A stretch of DNA of 41,859 nucleotides, from assembly GCA_036556985.1 (NCBI GenBank), contig DATBIK010000110.1, forward strand, positions 1 through 41,859, in the 5' to 3' direction. Below, in pieces: positions 7,423-17,699 of this stretch. A program made the translations under genes and the position numbers. Position 1 is the first letter of the stretch. Every line of letters begins with the position of its first letter. Below the pieces are notes generated by a model. That model was given only the letters and a program-made list of their open reading frames with translations, searched no databases and had not been told where the DNA came from. This stretch comes from JAPSGM01 sp036556985. Lineage in GTDB: Bacteria > Chloroflexota > Limnocylindria > QHBO01.

Positions 7423-8817
7423 TCAGGGCTCCCATGCGAGCTGGAGCGCGGGTGACCCCGAGTCCGTCAGGGCGTTGCCGTCGGCCGTGGCGAGGGTGAT
7501 CCACGCGACGTGCCGGCCGTCGGTCGGGGGCGACAGGGGCAGATGGAGGACGACCGACTCGCCCGGCTCGAGCGATGGGACCTCGACGGCCGCCGGCGTG
7601 AGCTCCGCCGGCGCGTCGGCCAGGTACGGTTCGTCCGATCGGTCCCAGCCCACGAGCAGGTCGAGGCCGTCCTCCCAGGCGGCGGTGCCGGTGTTCGTGA
7701 GGCGGATCGGCACCGAGTCGTCGACGAGGTCGTCGGGCGACAGCGTCGTGACCTGGAACGGCGGCCCCTCGCCGGGAAGTGCGAGCGGGGCGATCCCCGC
7801 CTCGCCGCCGGTGACGAGCGCGTCGTAACGGACGGCGACCGGGCGATCGGCGATCCAGTCGCGGATGGCGGCGTACAGCGCCTCGGCGATCGCGGCCCGA
7901 CCCGCGGCGGTGGCGAGCAGCTCGCTCTCCGCCTCGTGCGACATCGAACCGACCTCGGCGAGCACCGCGGGCAGGTCGGCGCCACGGTGCGGCTTGCACC
8001 ACGTGTCGTCCGAGCGCTCGCAGGAGTCGCCCTCGTGCCACTGCCGCGAGACGAGGTAGTAGGCCACTGCCTCGCTGCCGCGGTCCTGGCGCTCGTAGCG
8101 GGCGGCCGCGTCGAGCGCGTCGCTGACACGCTCCTGGACGTGCCGCGCCAGGCGCCCGCTGCCGTCCTCACCCCACGGGGTCTCGTCGTCGTAGAAGGTC
8201 TGGGTCGCCGCGATCTCGAAGACGACCCCGTCCTCGGTCAGCGAGTTGATATGGATGCTCAGCAGCAGGTCCGCGCGCGCCAGGTTGGCGAGGTCGATCC
8301 GCGCCTGGAGCTCGTCCCGGGTCCGGATGCGGCCCGTGTCCTCGAAGCCCGCCTCGCCGTCGCCGTCGACATCGCGCCAGCGTGGTCCGTTGCAGCCGAG
8401 CGCCGGGTAGTCGTCCCCGGCCAGGGCGGAGTCGTCGGTCCGGGTCATGACGACGGTGATGCCGTCGGCCTCGAGGAGGTCGCGCAGGCCGAGACCGATG
8501 GCGAGCGTGGCTGCCTTCTCCGACTTCTCGACGGTGTTGTCGAACCGGTTCGGCACGCCCCAGTCGAGACAGCCGCCGTGCCCGGGGTCGATGGCGACCA
8601 CGATGGCACCCGGATTCGGCTCGTAGACGTCGCTCGTCGATCCGGGTGCGGGGATCACCTCGCCGGTGCCGCTGCCGGCCGACGGAGCGACGCTCGGCGC
8701 CACCGAGCCGATGGGCGTGACCGAGCCTGGGGACGCCGACGGGGGCGGCTCGCCGCAGGCGGCCAGCAGCAGGCCCAGGCCCAGGGCCAGGGCGAGCGGG
8801 ATGTGGCGGGACGGCAC
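7423..8817 (-). CDS. Lipoprotein N-acetylmuramoyl-L-alanine amidase (Amidase_3)
   Basis: These zinc enzymes split the bond between MurNAc and the stem peptide in peptidoglycan. The 464-residue protein begins with a lipoprotein signal: hydrophobic residues 6-20, then LLAAC with C21 as the predicted lipid-modified residue. A Ser/Pro-rich spacer runs to about 65. The Amidase_3 domain follows: VAIDPGHGG with zinc ligand H80, E97 in VEKSEK, SIHINS with the second His, and AEVGSMSHEAE with the catalytic Glu near 282. The last 130 residues look like an Ig-like beta domain (IRLTNTGTAAW), perhaps for wall binding. It starts with GTG at 8817, 18 bases after the rho stop. Confidence 0.9.
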   Translation of the reverse strand: MPSRHIPLALALGLGLLLAACGEPPPSASPGSVTPIGSVAPSVAPSAGSGTGEVIPAPGSTSDVYEPNPGAIVVAIDPGHGGCLDWGVPNRFDNTVEKSEKAATLAIGLGLRDLLEADGITVVMTRTDDSALAGDDYPALGCNGPRWRDVDGDGEAGFEDTGRIRTRDELQARIDLANLARADLLLSIHINSLTEDGVVFEIAATQTFYDDETPWGEDGSGRLARHVQERVSDALDAAARYERQDRGSEAVAYYLVSRQWHEGDSCERSDDTWCKPHRGADLPAVLAEVGSMSHEAESELLATAAGRAAIAEALYAAIRDWIADRPVAVRYDALVTGGEAGIAPLALPGEGPPFQVTTLSPDDLVDDSVPIRLTNTGTAAWEDGLDLLVGWDRSDEPYLADAPAELTPAAVEVPSLEPGESVVLHLPLSPPTDGRHVAWITLATADGNALTDSGSPALQLAWEP

Positions 8818-8835
8818 GGGACGCGCGGGGATGGT

Positions 8836-10302
8836 CTAGCGCTCCGAGGCCTCGACGCTCTTCGAGAGCGAGACGAGGAACTCGGCGTTGTCCTTCGTCT
8901 TGCCGAGGCGCTGCATGAGCAGCTCGATGCCCTCGTTCGGGCCCACCGCCGACAGCATGCGACGCATCGTCCACACCATCCGCAGCGTGTTCTCGTCGAG
9001 GAGCAGCTCCTCGCGCCGGGTGCCGGAGCGGAGGACGTCGATGGCCGGGAAGATGCGCTTCTCGGACAGCTTGCGGTCGAGGGCCAGCTCCATGTTGCCG
9101 GTGCCCTTGAACTCCTCGTAGATGACGTCGTCCATGCGGCTGCCGGTGTCCACCAGGCAGGTGGCGATGATCGTCAGGCTGCCGCCGTCCTCGATATTGC
9201 GCGCCGCGCCGAAGAAGCGCTTCGGCGGGTAGAGGGCCACCGGGTCGACGCCGCCGGACAGTGTCTTGCCCGAGGCTGGCAGGGCGAGGTTGTAGGCGCG
9301 CGCCAGGCGGGTGATGGAGTCGAGCAGGATGACGACGTCCCGGCCGGTCTCGACCTGCCGCTTCGCGATCTCGAGCGCCATCTCCGCCACGCGGGTGTGG
9401 TTCTCGGTCGGCTCATCGAAGGTGGAGGCGTAGATCTCGCCCTTCACCGAGCGCTGCATATCGGTGACCTCCTCCGGCCGCTCACCGATGAGGGCGACCA
9501 TGAGGAGCGTCTCGGGATAGTTGTCGGTGATGCCGTGGGCGATGTGCTTCAGCACGGTCGTCTTGCCGGCCTTGGCCGGCGACAGGATCAGGCCACGCTG
9601 CCCCTTGCCGATGGGGCTGATGAGGTTGATGAGCCGCTGAGTGAGGTTCTTCTGGTCGGTCTCGATGTTGAACATCTCGTCCGGGAAGACCGGCACCAGC
9701 GCGTCGAAGTACGGCCGCCGCTTGGCGGTCTCGGGGTCGACGCCGTTGACGGTGTCGACCCGCAGCAGGCCCCAGTACTTCTCCTGGTCCTTCGGCGGGC
9801 GCGTCTGCCCGGTGACCTTGTCTCCGGTGCGCAGCCCGAAGCGGCGAACCTGCGACGACGACACGTAGATGTCGTCCGGCGACGGCATCACCCCGTGGCG
9901 TCGCAGGAAGCCGAAGCCCTCGTCGACGATCTCGAGGATCCCGGTCGCCTCGCCGGGTTGCTGGTCGCGCGCCTGGCGGGGATGGCTCGGGGCCAGCGGG
10001 ACGACGTCGAGCAGCTTGAGGACGAGGTCCGAGTGCTCGAGCTCCTCGTAGTTCTCGATCCCGTGCTCACCGGCGAGCTCGCGGAGCTCTTCCACGCCCT
10101 TGGCCTGCAGGTCGGCGAGGTTCATACCGCCGTTGAGCTCGTCCTCGTCGGTCGGGAAGGGGCCGGCGTAGATCGACGAGTACTGCCCGGAGGCGTAGTC
10201 GTTCCGACGGCGCGGGTACGTGGAACGCGACTGCTGCCGGCGCTGCCCGTCCTGCCGACGGCGCGGCCGGTTCCGGCGCTGCGGGCGTCCCTCGTCGCTC
10301 AT
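8836..10302 (-). CDS. rho: Transcription termination factor Rho
   Basis: Rho is a hexameric RNA helicase that ends transcription at Rho-dependent sites. The 488-residue protein has a basic Arg/Gln-rich leader at 1-35, likely disordered and RNA-binding. The Rho N domain covers about 60-100, and the cold-shock-like RNA-binding domain about 118-170 (GILEIVDEGFGFLRR, PDDIYVSSSQVRRF). The ATPase has Walker A SPAKAGKT at 241-248, then DVVILLDSITRLARAYN and the LSGGVDPVALYPPKRFFGAARN region. A GGGAG element eight or so bases upstream supports the ATG at 10302. That ATG overlaps the stop of a nine-codon upstream ORF. Confidence 0.96.
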   Translation of the reverse strand: MSDEGRPQRRNRPRRRQDGQRRQQSRSTYPRRRNDYASGQYSSIYAGPFPTDEDELNGGMNLADLQAKGVEELRELAGEHGIENYEELEHSDLVLKLLDVVPLAPSHPRQARDQQPGEATGILEIVDEGFGFLRRHGVMPSPDDIYVSSSQVRRFGLRTGDKVTGQTRPPKDQEKYWGLLRVDTVNGVDPETAKRRPYFDALVPVFPDEMFNIETDQKNLTQRLINLISPIGKGQRGLILSPAKAGKTTVLKHIAHGITDNYPETLLMVALIGERPEEVTDMQRSVKGEIYASTFDEPTENHTRVAEMALEIAKRQVETGRDVVILLDSITRLARAYNLALPASGKTLSGGVDPVALYPPKRFFGAARNIEDGGSLTIIATCLVDTGSRMDDVIYEEFKGTGNMELALDRKLSEKRIFPAIDVLRSGTRREELLLDENTLRMVWTMRRMLSAVGPNEGIELLMQRLGKTKDNAEFLVSLSKSVEASER

Positions 10303-10328
10303 CGCGCGGTCTCCCAGCGTTGGTTCAT
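10299..10328 (-). CDS. Nine-codon leader ORF overlapping the rho start
   Basis: The minus strand reads ATG at 10328 through MNQRWETAR to a TGA whose bases overlap the rho ATG as ATGA. The rho ribosome-binding element lies inside this small ORF, so its translation could affect rho initiation. A weak -10-like CAATCT ends six bases before its ATG. Whether it is translated is unknown; an ATG at this position could also be chance. Confidence 0.3.
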   Translation of the reverse strand: MNQRWETAR

Positions 10329-10504
10329 GTGAGGAGATTGACCTCGAGTGCGGTTGGGCTTGGTCGGGGCCCCTGCGGCCGGCCCGCGGGCGGCGGACGG
10401 AGGGGAAGGGTGCCGGTCGAGCTGCCTGTCGGACGGGGCGCGCTGCGGCGAGACCGCGCGACGGGGGGAGCTCGGTTCCGTGGGACGACCGGCGTCCGGG
10501 GTGG
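10329..10504. other. Intergenic region upstream of rho
   Basis: About 175 bases separate the metallopeptidase stop from the rho leader ORF. The stretch is G/C-rich with several short inverted runs such as gcggccggcccgc, but I see no gene, no clear terminator and no strong promoter. It probably holds the rho promoter and leader. Confidence 0.4.
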
Positions 10505-12084
10505 TCAGACCTTGCGGGTCCCAGCCCTGGTGGTGATGTTGGGCCCGCCGTATCCGCTCATCTCGCCGATGAGCCGCGTCCGGATCTGACGCAGAACCGG
10601 TCGCCAGTCGAGACGATCATACCCGAGATGCGCAACCACGTCGCGCGCATCCCACTGCTGGCCGCGCGACCAGCTGCGGCGCAGCGCCTCCCCGGCATCG
10701 GCTGACCGCCACCACGCGTCACCCGCGCGGGCGCGCAGCCAGGCCGCCAGGCTGCCGGCCACCATGTCGGCACGCACGTAGCGGGCGACGTACAGGTTGT
10801 CGTCCATGGCGGCGAGGTACTCCTCGGGAGCGGTGCGCACGCCGAGCGACAGCCCGACCATGCCGGCGTACTGCTCGCGCGCCAGCCCCGGATCGGACGC
10901 GCCGTGCGCGGCCAGTTCGTAGAGCAGCTTCGCAGCACGCTGCCGAAGGCCGGCGAGCTGCCAGAAGGCATGGAAGTCGGCGAAGGCGACTGCCTCCGCC
11001 TCCGGCATGCCGACCTGCTCGCTGAGCCACCCCGGATCCCCCACCAGGAGCTCGAAGAGCATCCCGTAGCCCTCGGTCAGGCTGTTGTCGCCGAGCCGAC
11101 GGAAGGCGATCGGCAGGTCCGGGTCCACATGGGCGAAGTGCTCGGCGTGCCCCGCCTCGTGGAGGACGGCGGCGTAGTCGTCCCAGCCGCCACGCGGCTG
11201 GATCACCAGGCGCACGTCGCCGGGCACCTGCACGGGAGCGCAGAAGGCGCGCGGCGCCTTCCGCTCCCGCCGCTCCACGTCGAGCGTGATCGCGCGCTGT
11301 GTGTCGAGGGCGATGCCCATCCCGGCCAGCGTCCCGCGAAGCGCCGACAGCATCCCGCGCGCCGGGAACCAGGCATCCCAGCCCGCGCCGCGCAGGATAC
11401 GGGCAAGGTCGACCTTGGCCGCGTCGCCCTGCTCGATGTCGATCTCGGCGAGGAACCGCCGCAGCGCGGCGAAGTAGCTCGTCTCCGAATCGGCCAGGAA
11501 CGCGCGCTGGTCCGCGGCGAGCTCCACCGGGTCGAAGCCGGCGGTGCGCCGGATCAAGTCCGCGGCGTCGTCGTATCCGAGGGCGCGCACCGCTTCCGCC
11601 ATTCGCGCGAAGCGCTCCTCGCGCAGCGGGTTGATGGCCTCGACCGCGTCGTAGTACGAGCGCGCCAGCGCGTTGCGCTCGGCCCGGTGGGCGATGCCGG
11701 TGGCGCGGTTCCAGACGTCGCGGTAGGCGATCCGCTCGCCGCGCCAGACGACGACCGCGCGGGCCTGGGCCGCCTCGACCTCGTCCGTGATGTCCGCCAC
11801 CGCCGCCGCCACGTTGCCGGCCACCGCGAAGGCGAGGAACGCCCGGGCCTCCCCCGCCTCGGCGCCGTCCTTGTCAACGGCTGCGCGCAGCCCGTCGATC
11901 ACCGCCGGCTCGAACAGCGCGGCGTGCTCGGCGTAGATCGCCTCGAGGCCCATCTCCTCGTCGATGCCGGCGAGCTGGCGGTAGGTCGCCTCGTTGACCT
12001 GGGCCAGGAACCCGTCCACGTGGCGGCCGTACTCGGCGAGGTCGAGACGCCGGGTGGTGCGGCGCGGCGCGCGCGTGCGCGAGG

Positions 12085-12088
<4 letters not shown>
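10505..12088 (-). CDS. M3-type zinc metallopeptidase (gluzincin)
   Basis: A 527-residue soluble, largely helical protein, probably an intracellular peptidase. The zinc motif HEAGH is at residues 310-314, and E339 in SLTEGYG lies 25 residues after the second His. That is the spacing of the third zinc ligand in the M3 (thimet oligopeptidase/PepF) family. The rest diverges from well-known M3 enzymes, so the substrate is not predicted. The ATG at 12088 overlaps the pyrG TGA as ATGA, which fixes the start; an open frame extends another 546 bases upstream but only as a shadow of pyrG. There is no signal peptide. Coupling to CTP synthase is unexpected and unexplained. Confidence 0.75.
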
Positions 12089-13812
<1,724 letters not shown>

Positions 13813-14044
13813 TGCTCAGCTACCTCTGCCGCGTGACTTGGGCGTCCCGTTCGGGGCAGGCGCAAGTGGGGCGTCAGTCCAACTCGGGAAGTCAGTGTAG
13901 CGTATGGCGCAGGTCCGATGCGTCTCGCGCCACTGAACGGATGCCGGACCAGGGTGGTACTTCCGGGTCGATGCCAGATCGGCTCGCCCCTTCGAACATG
14001 CAGGGCAGGGATTTCAGCCGCTGCGGAGGGCACCCGAGCCGAAG
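13813..14044. promoter_or_regulatory. Divergent intergenic region between pyrG and the deacetylase gene
   Basis: This 232-base region must carry promoters in both directions. On the minus strand TACACT (13894-13899) is a possible -10 for pyrG without a good -35. On the plus strand the start at 14045 is preceded by ggaggg about 14 bases upstream. No small gene or strong hairpin is evident. Confidence 0.4.
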
Positions 14045-15466
14045 ATGTTCATCGCGTCACAGCGGATCACGCTGCTCGACGACCTGCGGGTTCCGTACCG
14101 CACCATCGAGGGGTCGATCCCCGCTGCGCCGCGCGGGTTCGTGGGCGCGGCCTCGACCGCCCCGGGGCGGGAGGCCGGGCTGTGGTGGCCGTCCGAGGAG
14201 CTCCTGGCCGGGGCACCCCGCCTGGCGGTCCGTCTTCGCGACGGCCGGCTGGTGGGCCGCGTCCTCGGCGACGCGCAGATGGCAGCGGCGCTCGGCGGTG
14301 GCTGGCAGGCCCTCGGCGTCGGCGCCCCGGACGAGCGCAGGCCGATCTCGATCTGGCGTGGGGAATGTGGCGTCGCCCTGCCGTTCGTCCCGGACGAGGC
14401 AGTGCATGCGCTCCGATCGGAGGGGTACCGCGGCGACGGCGATGGCAGATCTCCCTCAGGGCCGGGCCGCGTGCTCCGCACCTACTATCGTGTCCGGCCG
14501 ATCGTCCCGCGGCGGGTCCAGATCGCCCTGCGCCGCGGGCTGGCCCGCCTCCAGGGGCCGGGGCCATCCGACTTTCCCGCCTGGCCGATGGAACCGGCGC
14601 TCCACGACCTGGTTCGCTGGCTCTACCACCTCCTCGTGGATGTCGCGGCGGAGCCGGTGCCCTGGATCGCCCCATGGCCGGCGCCCTTCAGGTGGGCGAT
14701 CGTCCTCACCCACGACGTCGAGACGCGCCATGGCCTCGAGGCGATCCCGGCGCTGCGGGCGGTGGAGGAATCGCTCGGCTATCGATCCTCGTGGAACTTC
14801 GTCCCAAAGCGGTACGAGGTGCCTGACGCGTTGCTCCGGCAACTGCGCGAGGCAGGATGCGAGGTGGGTGTCCATGGACTCCACCACGATGGTCGGGACC
14901 TCGGCTCGGCCGAGCTCCTCGCACAGCGGCTGCCGGAGATGCGCCGTTACGCCGAGGCGTGGCAGGCGGTGGGCTTCCGCTCGCCCGCGACGCAGCGCAG
15001 CTGGGACCTCATCGGCCGGCTGGGCTTCGAGTACGACTCCAGCTACCCCGACACCGACCCGTTTGAGCCACAGCCGGGAGGGTGCTGCAGCTGGCTCCCC
15101 TTCGAGCTCGGGACGGTCATCGAGCTGCCGATCACGCTGCCTCAGGACCACACCCTGTACGCGATCCTGCGCCACCGCGACGCCGCCGCGTGGCTGGACA
15201 AGGCGCGGCAGCTCCGCGATCGCGGCGGCATGGCGCTCGTGCTCACGCACCCCGACTACCAGCGCGAGCCCCGCCTGCGCGAGCACTACCGCGAGCTCCT
15301 CGCGGCCTGTGCCGGCGATCCGATCGCCTGGCACGCGCTTCCCCGCGAGGTGAGCGGCTGGTGGCGACGAAGGATGGCCTCGACCCTCGAGCGCGGGCCG
15401 GGCGGCTGGCGCGTGGTTGGCCCCGCGGCCGACGAAGCGCGGGTCAGCCTCGAGGCTCCCGGCTGA
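14045..15466 (+). CDS. Polysaccharide deacetylase family protein (NodB-like)
   Basis: NodB-type enzymes remove acetyl groups from amino sugars in glycans. In this 473-residue protein the catalytic part begins around residue 215 with IVLTHDVETRHG, corresponding to the metal-binding Asp motif. It continues with VGVHGLHHDGRD (the H-x3-H-type motif), VGFRSPATQRSW and a late VLTHPDY. The N-terminal 200 residues show no recognised domain. There is no signal peptide, so it may act on a cytoplasmic or lipid-linked glycan. It faces a FemAB-like acyltransferase gene convergently, six bases from stop to stop. Both gene families are often found near envelope glycan genes. Confidence 0.8.
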   Translation: MFIASQRITLLDDLRVPYRTIEGSIPAAPRGFVGAASTAPGREAGLWWPSEELLAGAPRLAVRLRDGRLVGRVLGDAQMAAALGGGWQALGVGAPDERRPISIWRGECGVALPFVPDEAVHALRSEGYRGDGDGRSPSGPGRVLRTYYRVRPIVPRRVQIALRRGLARLQGPGPSDFPAWPMEPALHDLVRWLYHLLVDVAAEPVPWIAPWPAPFRWAIVLTHDVETRHGLEAIPALRAVEESLGYRSSWNFVPKRYEVPDALLRQLREAGCEVGVHGLHHDGRDLGSAELLAQRLPEMRRYAEAWQAVGFRSPATQRSWDLIGRLGFEYDSSYPDTDPFEPQPGGCCSWLPFELGTVIELPITLPQDHTLYAILRHRDAAAWLDKARQLRDRGGMALVLTHPDYQREPRLREHYRELLAACAGDPIAWHALPREVSGWWRRRMASTLERGPGGWRVVGPAADEARVSLEAPG

Positions 15467-15472
15467 GTGCGG

Positions 15473-16513
15473 TCAGGCGACGAACCGGTAGAAAAGCTCC
15501 CCACTCCAGCGACACACCCAGGCCGGAGACCGGCGGATGACGCCGGCCAGCGCGCGCTGGGCCATGCTTGGCGCGTGCGGCTCGACGGTATCCGCTCCGG
15601 TACCGAAGGCGTGGTAGATGAGCGTCTCCTCGTCGGCGCCCCATGAGCGCTTGAAGGCACGGAGCCCCTCGGTCGCGGCGTCGGTGCGGCCGAAGTCCAG
15701 GCGGCGGTAGCCCGCGACGCAGGCCTCGCGGATGACGTGCCAGAAGACCAGGTGGTTGGGACGCAGGTTCCAGGCCCTGCTTTCCGAGGCTCCGAACTTG
15801 TAGACGACCGTTCCGTTCGCGGCGAGGAAGAGCGCGGCGGCGACCGCCCGCCCGTTGAGCTCGGCCGTGACGATCCAGCCGCTCCCGGTGCCGAGGACGC
15901 GCTCGCGGAGCAGGGCGAAGAAGCGCCGCGGCTGGATCGGTACCCCCAGGCGCCTGCGGGTGTCGAGGTGGAGGCGGTGGAAGTCCTCGAGCAGGTCGTG
16001 GTCCGGCTCGCCGGTGCGGATCACCAGGCCGCTCGCCTCGGCGCGCCGGATGCTGCGCTGGACCTGCGATCGGTGGAAGCGTGCGAACACGGCCGACGGG
16101 TCGGCGTCGAGGTTCAGGACATGGCGGTACCCGGCGTGCTCGAAGGGCAGTGCGCCCGCCATCGGCGCGCGCACTTCCGCACGGGCCGCCCCCGCCGCCA
16201 GACGCGCAGCGTCGAGGGCCACTCCCAGACGCGCCTCGGCCGCCGGCGTGACGGCGAGGGGCGGACAGTAGTCGGTGAACGGCAGCGACACCCAGCGCCG
16301 CGGTCTCAGTGGGGGGCGCGTCTCGACCACCGGGATGCCGGCCGCGATTTGCCCGGCGTCATCGCGAACGACGAGCACCGAGGCCGGCAGCCGGTAGCTG
16401 TCCGCCACGGTCTCGATCCAGGCCGGCAGGTGAAAGGGCAGCGCCTCCGGACGCCGGGCCACGAACGTCACCCAGGCGGGATCCGTGACGGCGAGGCGGT
16501 CGGCGGCATGCAC
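15473..16513 (-). CDS. FemAB/GNAT-fold acyltransferase-like protein
   Basis: The protein resembles FemAB-type aminoacyl/acyl transferases with paired GNAT folds. Features include an N-terminal DPAWVTFV...ALPFHLPAWIETV region, SQVQRSIRRAEASGLVI in the middle, and a C-terminal GNAT half with FLAANGTVVYKFGAS and LDFGRTDAATEGLRAFKRSWG. Such enzymes add amino acids to peptidoglycan or acylate exported glycans. The GTG at 16513 is chosen for two reasons. It aligns with the start of the paralogue at 40686, and a TACCCT -10-like box lies seven bases upstream. An ATG at 16618 would add 35 low-complexity residues. Confidence 0.75.
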   Translation of the reverse strand: MHAADRLAVTDPAWVTFVARRPEALPFHLPAWIETVADSYRLPASVLVVRDDAGQIAAGIPVVETRPPLRPRRWVSLPFTDYCPPLAVTPAAEARLGVALDAARLAAGAARAEVRAPMAGALPFEHAGYRHVLNLDADPSAVFARFHRSQVQRSIRRAEASGLVIRTGEPDHDLLEDFHRLHLDTRRRLGVPIQPRRFFALLRERVLGTGSGWIVTAELNGRAVAAALFLAANGTVVYKFGASESRAWNLRPNHLVFWHVIREACVAGYRRLDFGRTDAATEGLRAFKRSWGADEETLIYHAFGTGADTVEPHAPSMAQRALAGVIRRSPAWVCRWSGELFYRFVA

Positions 16514-16520
16514 GGCGCGA

Positions 16521-16526
16521 AGGGTA
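16521..16526 (-). promoter_or_regulatory. -10 box TACCCT for the FemAB-like gene
   Basis: On the minus strand TACCCT ends seven bases before the GTG at 16513, with no ribosome-binding site, consistent with a leaderless transcript. No clear -35 is seen. Confidence 0.35.
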
Positions 16527-16641
16527 GCGTGCAGCGGGGCTGGCGGCGCACACGGGCCGCGCTCCCGGCCGGCCGCTCGAAGACCCGAGGATGAGCGGCG
16601 CCACCCTTCGGTGCACATGTCGTGCCAGCGGCGGCGCCCGT

Positions 16642-16647
16642 AGCATG
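16642..16647 (+). promoter_or_regulatory. -10 box TAGCAT for the UbiA-type gene
   Basis: TAGCAT ends five bases before the ATG at 16653, and no Shine-Dalgarno sequence is present, which points to a leaderless message. The same hexamer at nearly the same distance precedes the genes at 2109 and the leader ORF at 37571. Confidence 0.45.
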
Positions 16648-16652
16648 GTCCG

Positions 16653-17483
16653 ATGAACATCGGCGCGCGGGTCGTGGCGGCGGTCCGGCTCGTCCACCCG
16701 GCCCCAGCCGCGGCGGTCACCGTCCTGTCCGGCGCGCTCGGCGCGATCCTCCTCGGCCAGGCCGCGGAACCGCTCGGGGATCGATGGCTTCTCACCGTGG
16801 CCGCGGTATTCGGCTCCCAGGTGTTCACCGGGGCGGTGAACGACCTCGTCGACCACGGCCGCGACGCGGCCGCGGGCCGGACGGGGAAGCCGCTCGTGGG
16901 CGGCGCGCTGTCGCCGGGGGCGGCGCTCTGGGTGGCGGCGGCCGGGCTCGCGCTCCAGCTCGTTGCGTCGCTGCGGCTCGGAGCGTTGCCGCTGCTCCTC
17001 GGCGGCGGAGCCGTCCTGTCCGCACTCGCCTACAACCTGTGGCTCTCGCGTATGCCGATCTCGGTGCTTCCCTACCTCGTCAGCTTCGGGCTCCTGCCAC
17101 TGTGGGTCGCCGCCGGGGTCGGCGTGCCGCTCGAGCGGGTCGGGGCGGCGGTGCCCCTCGTCGCGCCGTTCGCCGCGGCTGCGCACCTCGCCAACGTGGC
17201 GCGCGACTGGGAGGCGGATGCCGGTTCCGGATCCCGGAGCCTGGTACAGGTCCTCGGCAGGGATCGATCGGTGTGGCTCGCCTGGGCGATGGCGCTGGCG
17301 GTAGGCACCGGTGTCGGGGTGGCGCTGACGCTCGGCGGGCGCACCGGTCCGGCGAGCGCGCTGCTCGGCCTCGCCGGGCTCATCGCAGTGGCACAGGGAG
17401 CCGGCAACGCCTCCCGCCTGTGGTACGGGATCCTCGCCGCCGCGGTGGCCTGGACGGCGGCCTGGGCGCTGAGCACTGGATGA
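16653..17483 (+). CDS. UbiA-family prenyltransferase
   Basis: UbiA enzymes join an isoprenoid chain to an acceptor ring or alcohol within the membrane. The 276-residue protein has eight or nine hydrophobic segments and the two Asp-rich motifs of the family. NDLVDHGRD at residues 63-71 fits NDxxDxxxD, and NVARDWEAD around 183-191 carries the second DxxxD. The acceptor (quinone ring, heme, chlorin or glycerol phosphate) cannot be told from the sequence, and no neighbouring gene suggests a pathway. It starts at ATG 16653 with a -10-like box just upstream, and ends at a strong hairpin shared with the opposing gene. Confidence 0.82.
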   Translation: MNIGARVVAAVRLVHPAPAAAVTVLSGALGAILLGQAAEPLGDRWLLTVAAVFGSQVFTGAVNDLVDHGRDAAAGRTGKPLVGGALSPGAALWVAAAGLALQLVASLRLGALPLLLGGGAVLSALAYNLWLSRMPISVLPYLVSFGLLPLWVAAGVGVPLERVGAAVPLVAPFAAAAHLANVARDWEADAGSGSRSLVQVLGRDRSVWLAWAMALAVGTGVGVALTLGGRTGPASALLGLAGLIAVAQGAGNASRLWYGILAAAVAWTAAWALSTG

Positions 17484-17494
17484 CGGCCCAACCA

Positions 17495-17521
17495 GAACGG
17501 GCGCCCATCGGGCGCCCGTTC
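17495..17521. terminator. Bidirectional terminator-like hairpin
   Basis: A perfect 12-bp inverted repeat, gaacgggcgccc and its complement, surrounds a three-base loop (atc). It lies between the convergent UbiA-type gene and the small membrane protein gene. There is no T tract, so it may block Rho-dependent readthrough or stabilise 3' ends instead of acting as a classic intrinsic terminator. Confidence 0.7.
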
Positions 17522-17546
17522 CGGTGTCTGCGGTGCGTAGTTCGGT

Positions 17547-17699
17547 TCAGACGGTGTCTTCGATCTCCAGGTCGTCGTCCTCGGTCTCCTCGGTCAGCTT
17601 CAGCCAGACGAACAGGCCGGCGAGGATCGTGAGCGGGATGACGACGAGCGCGGCGAGGAGCGCGCCGATGCTGATGAGCAGGACCTTGAGTGCCTTCAT
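17547..17699 (-). CDS. Small single-pass membrane protein, 50 residues
   Basis: The predicted peptide starts MKALKVLLISIGALLAAL and has one hydrophobic helix at about residues 5-33. A short cytoplasmic or exterior tail follows that is strongly acidic (TEETEDDDLEIEDTV). No family is recognised. The ATG at 17699 overlaps the TGA of the upstream gene (ATGA), so the two are almost certainly translated together and may form a membrane-tethered pair. The longer open frame upstream is a shadow of that gene. Confidence 0.65.
   Translation of the reverse strand: MKALKVLLISIGALLAALVVIPLTILAGLFVWLKLTEETEDDDLEIEDTV

Noticed and set aside
7510..10332. A 940-residue open frame on the plus strand opposite the amidase and rho genes
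   Set aside because: It mirrors two well-supported genes, is made of Val/Arg/Gly-rich shadow sequence typical of high-GC DNA and has no recognisable domain.
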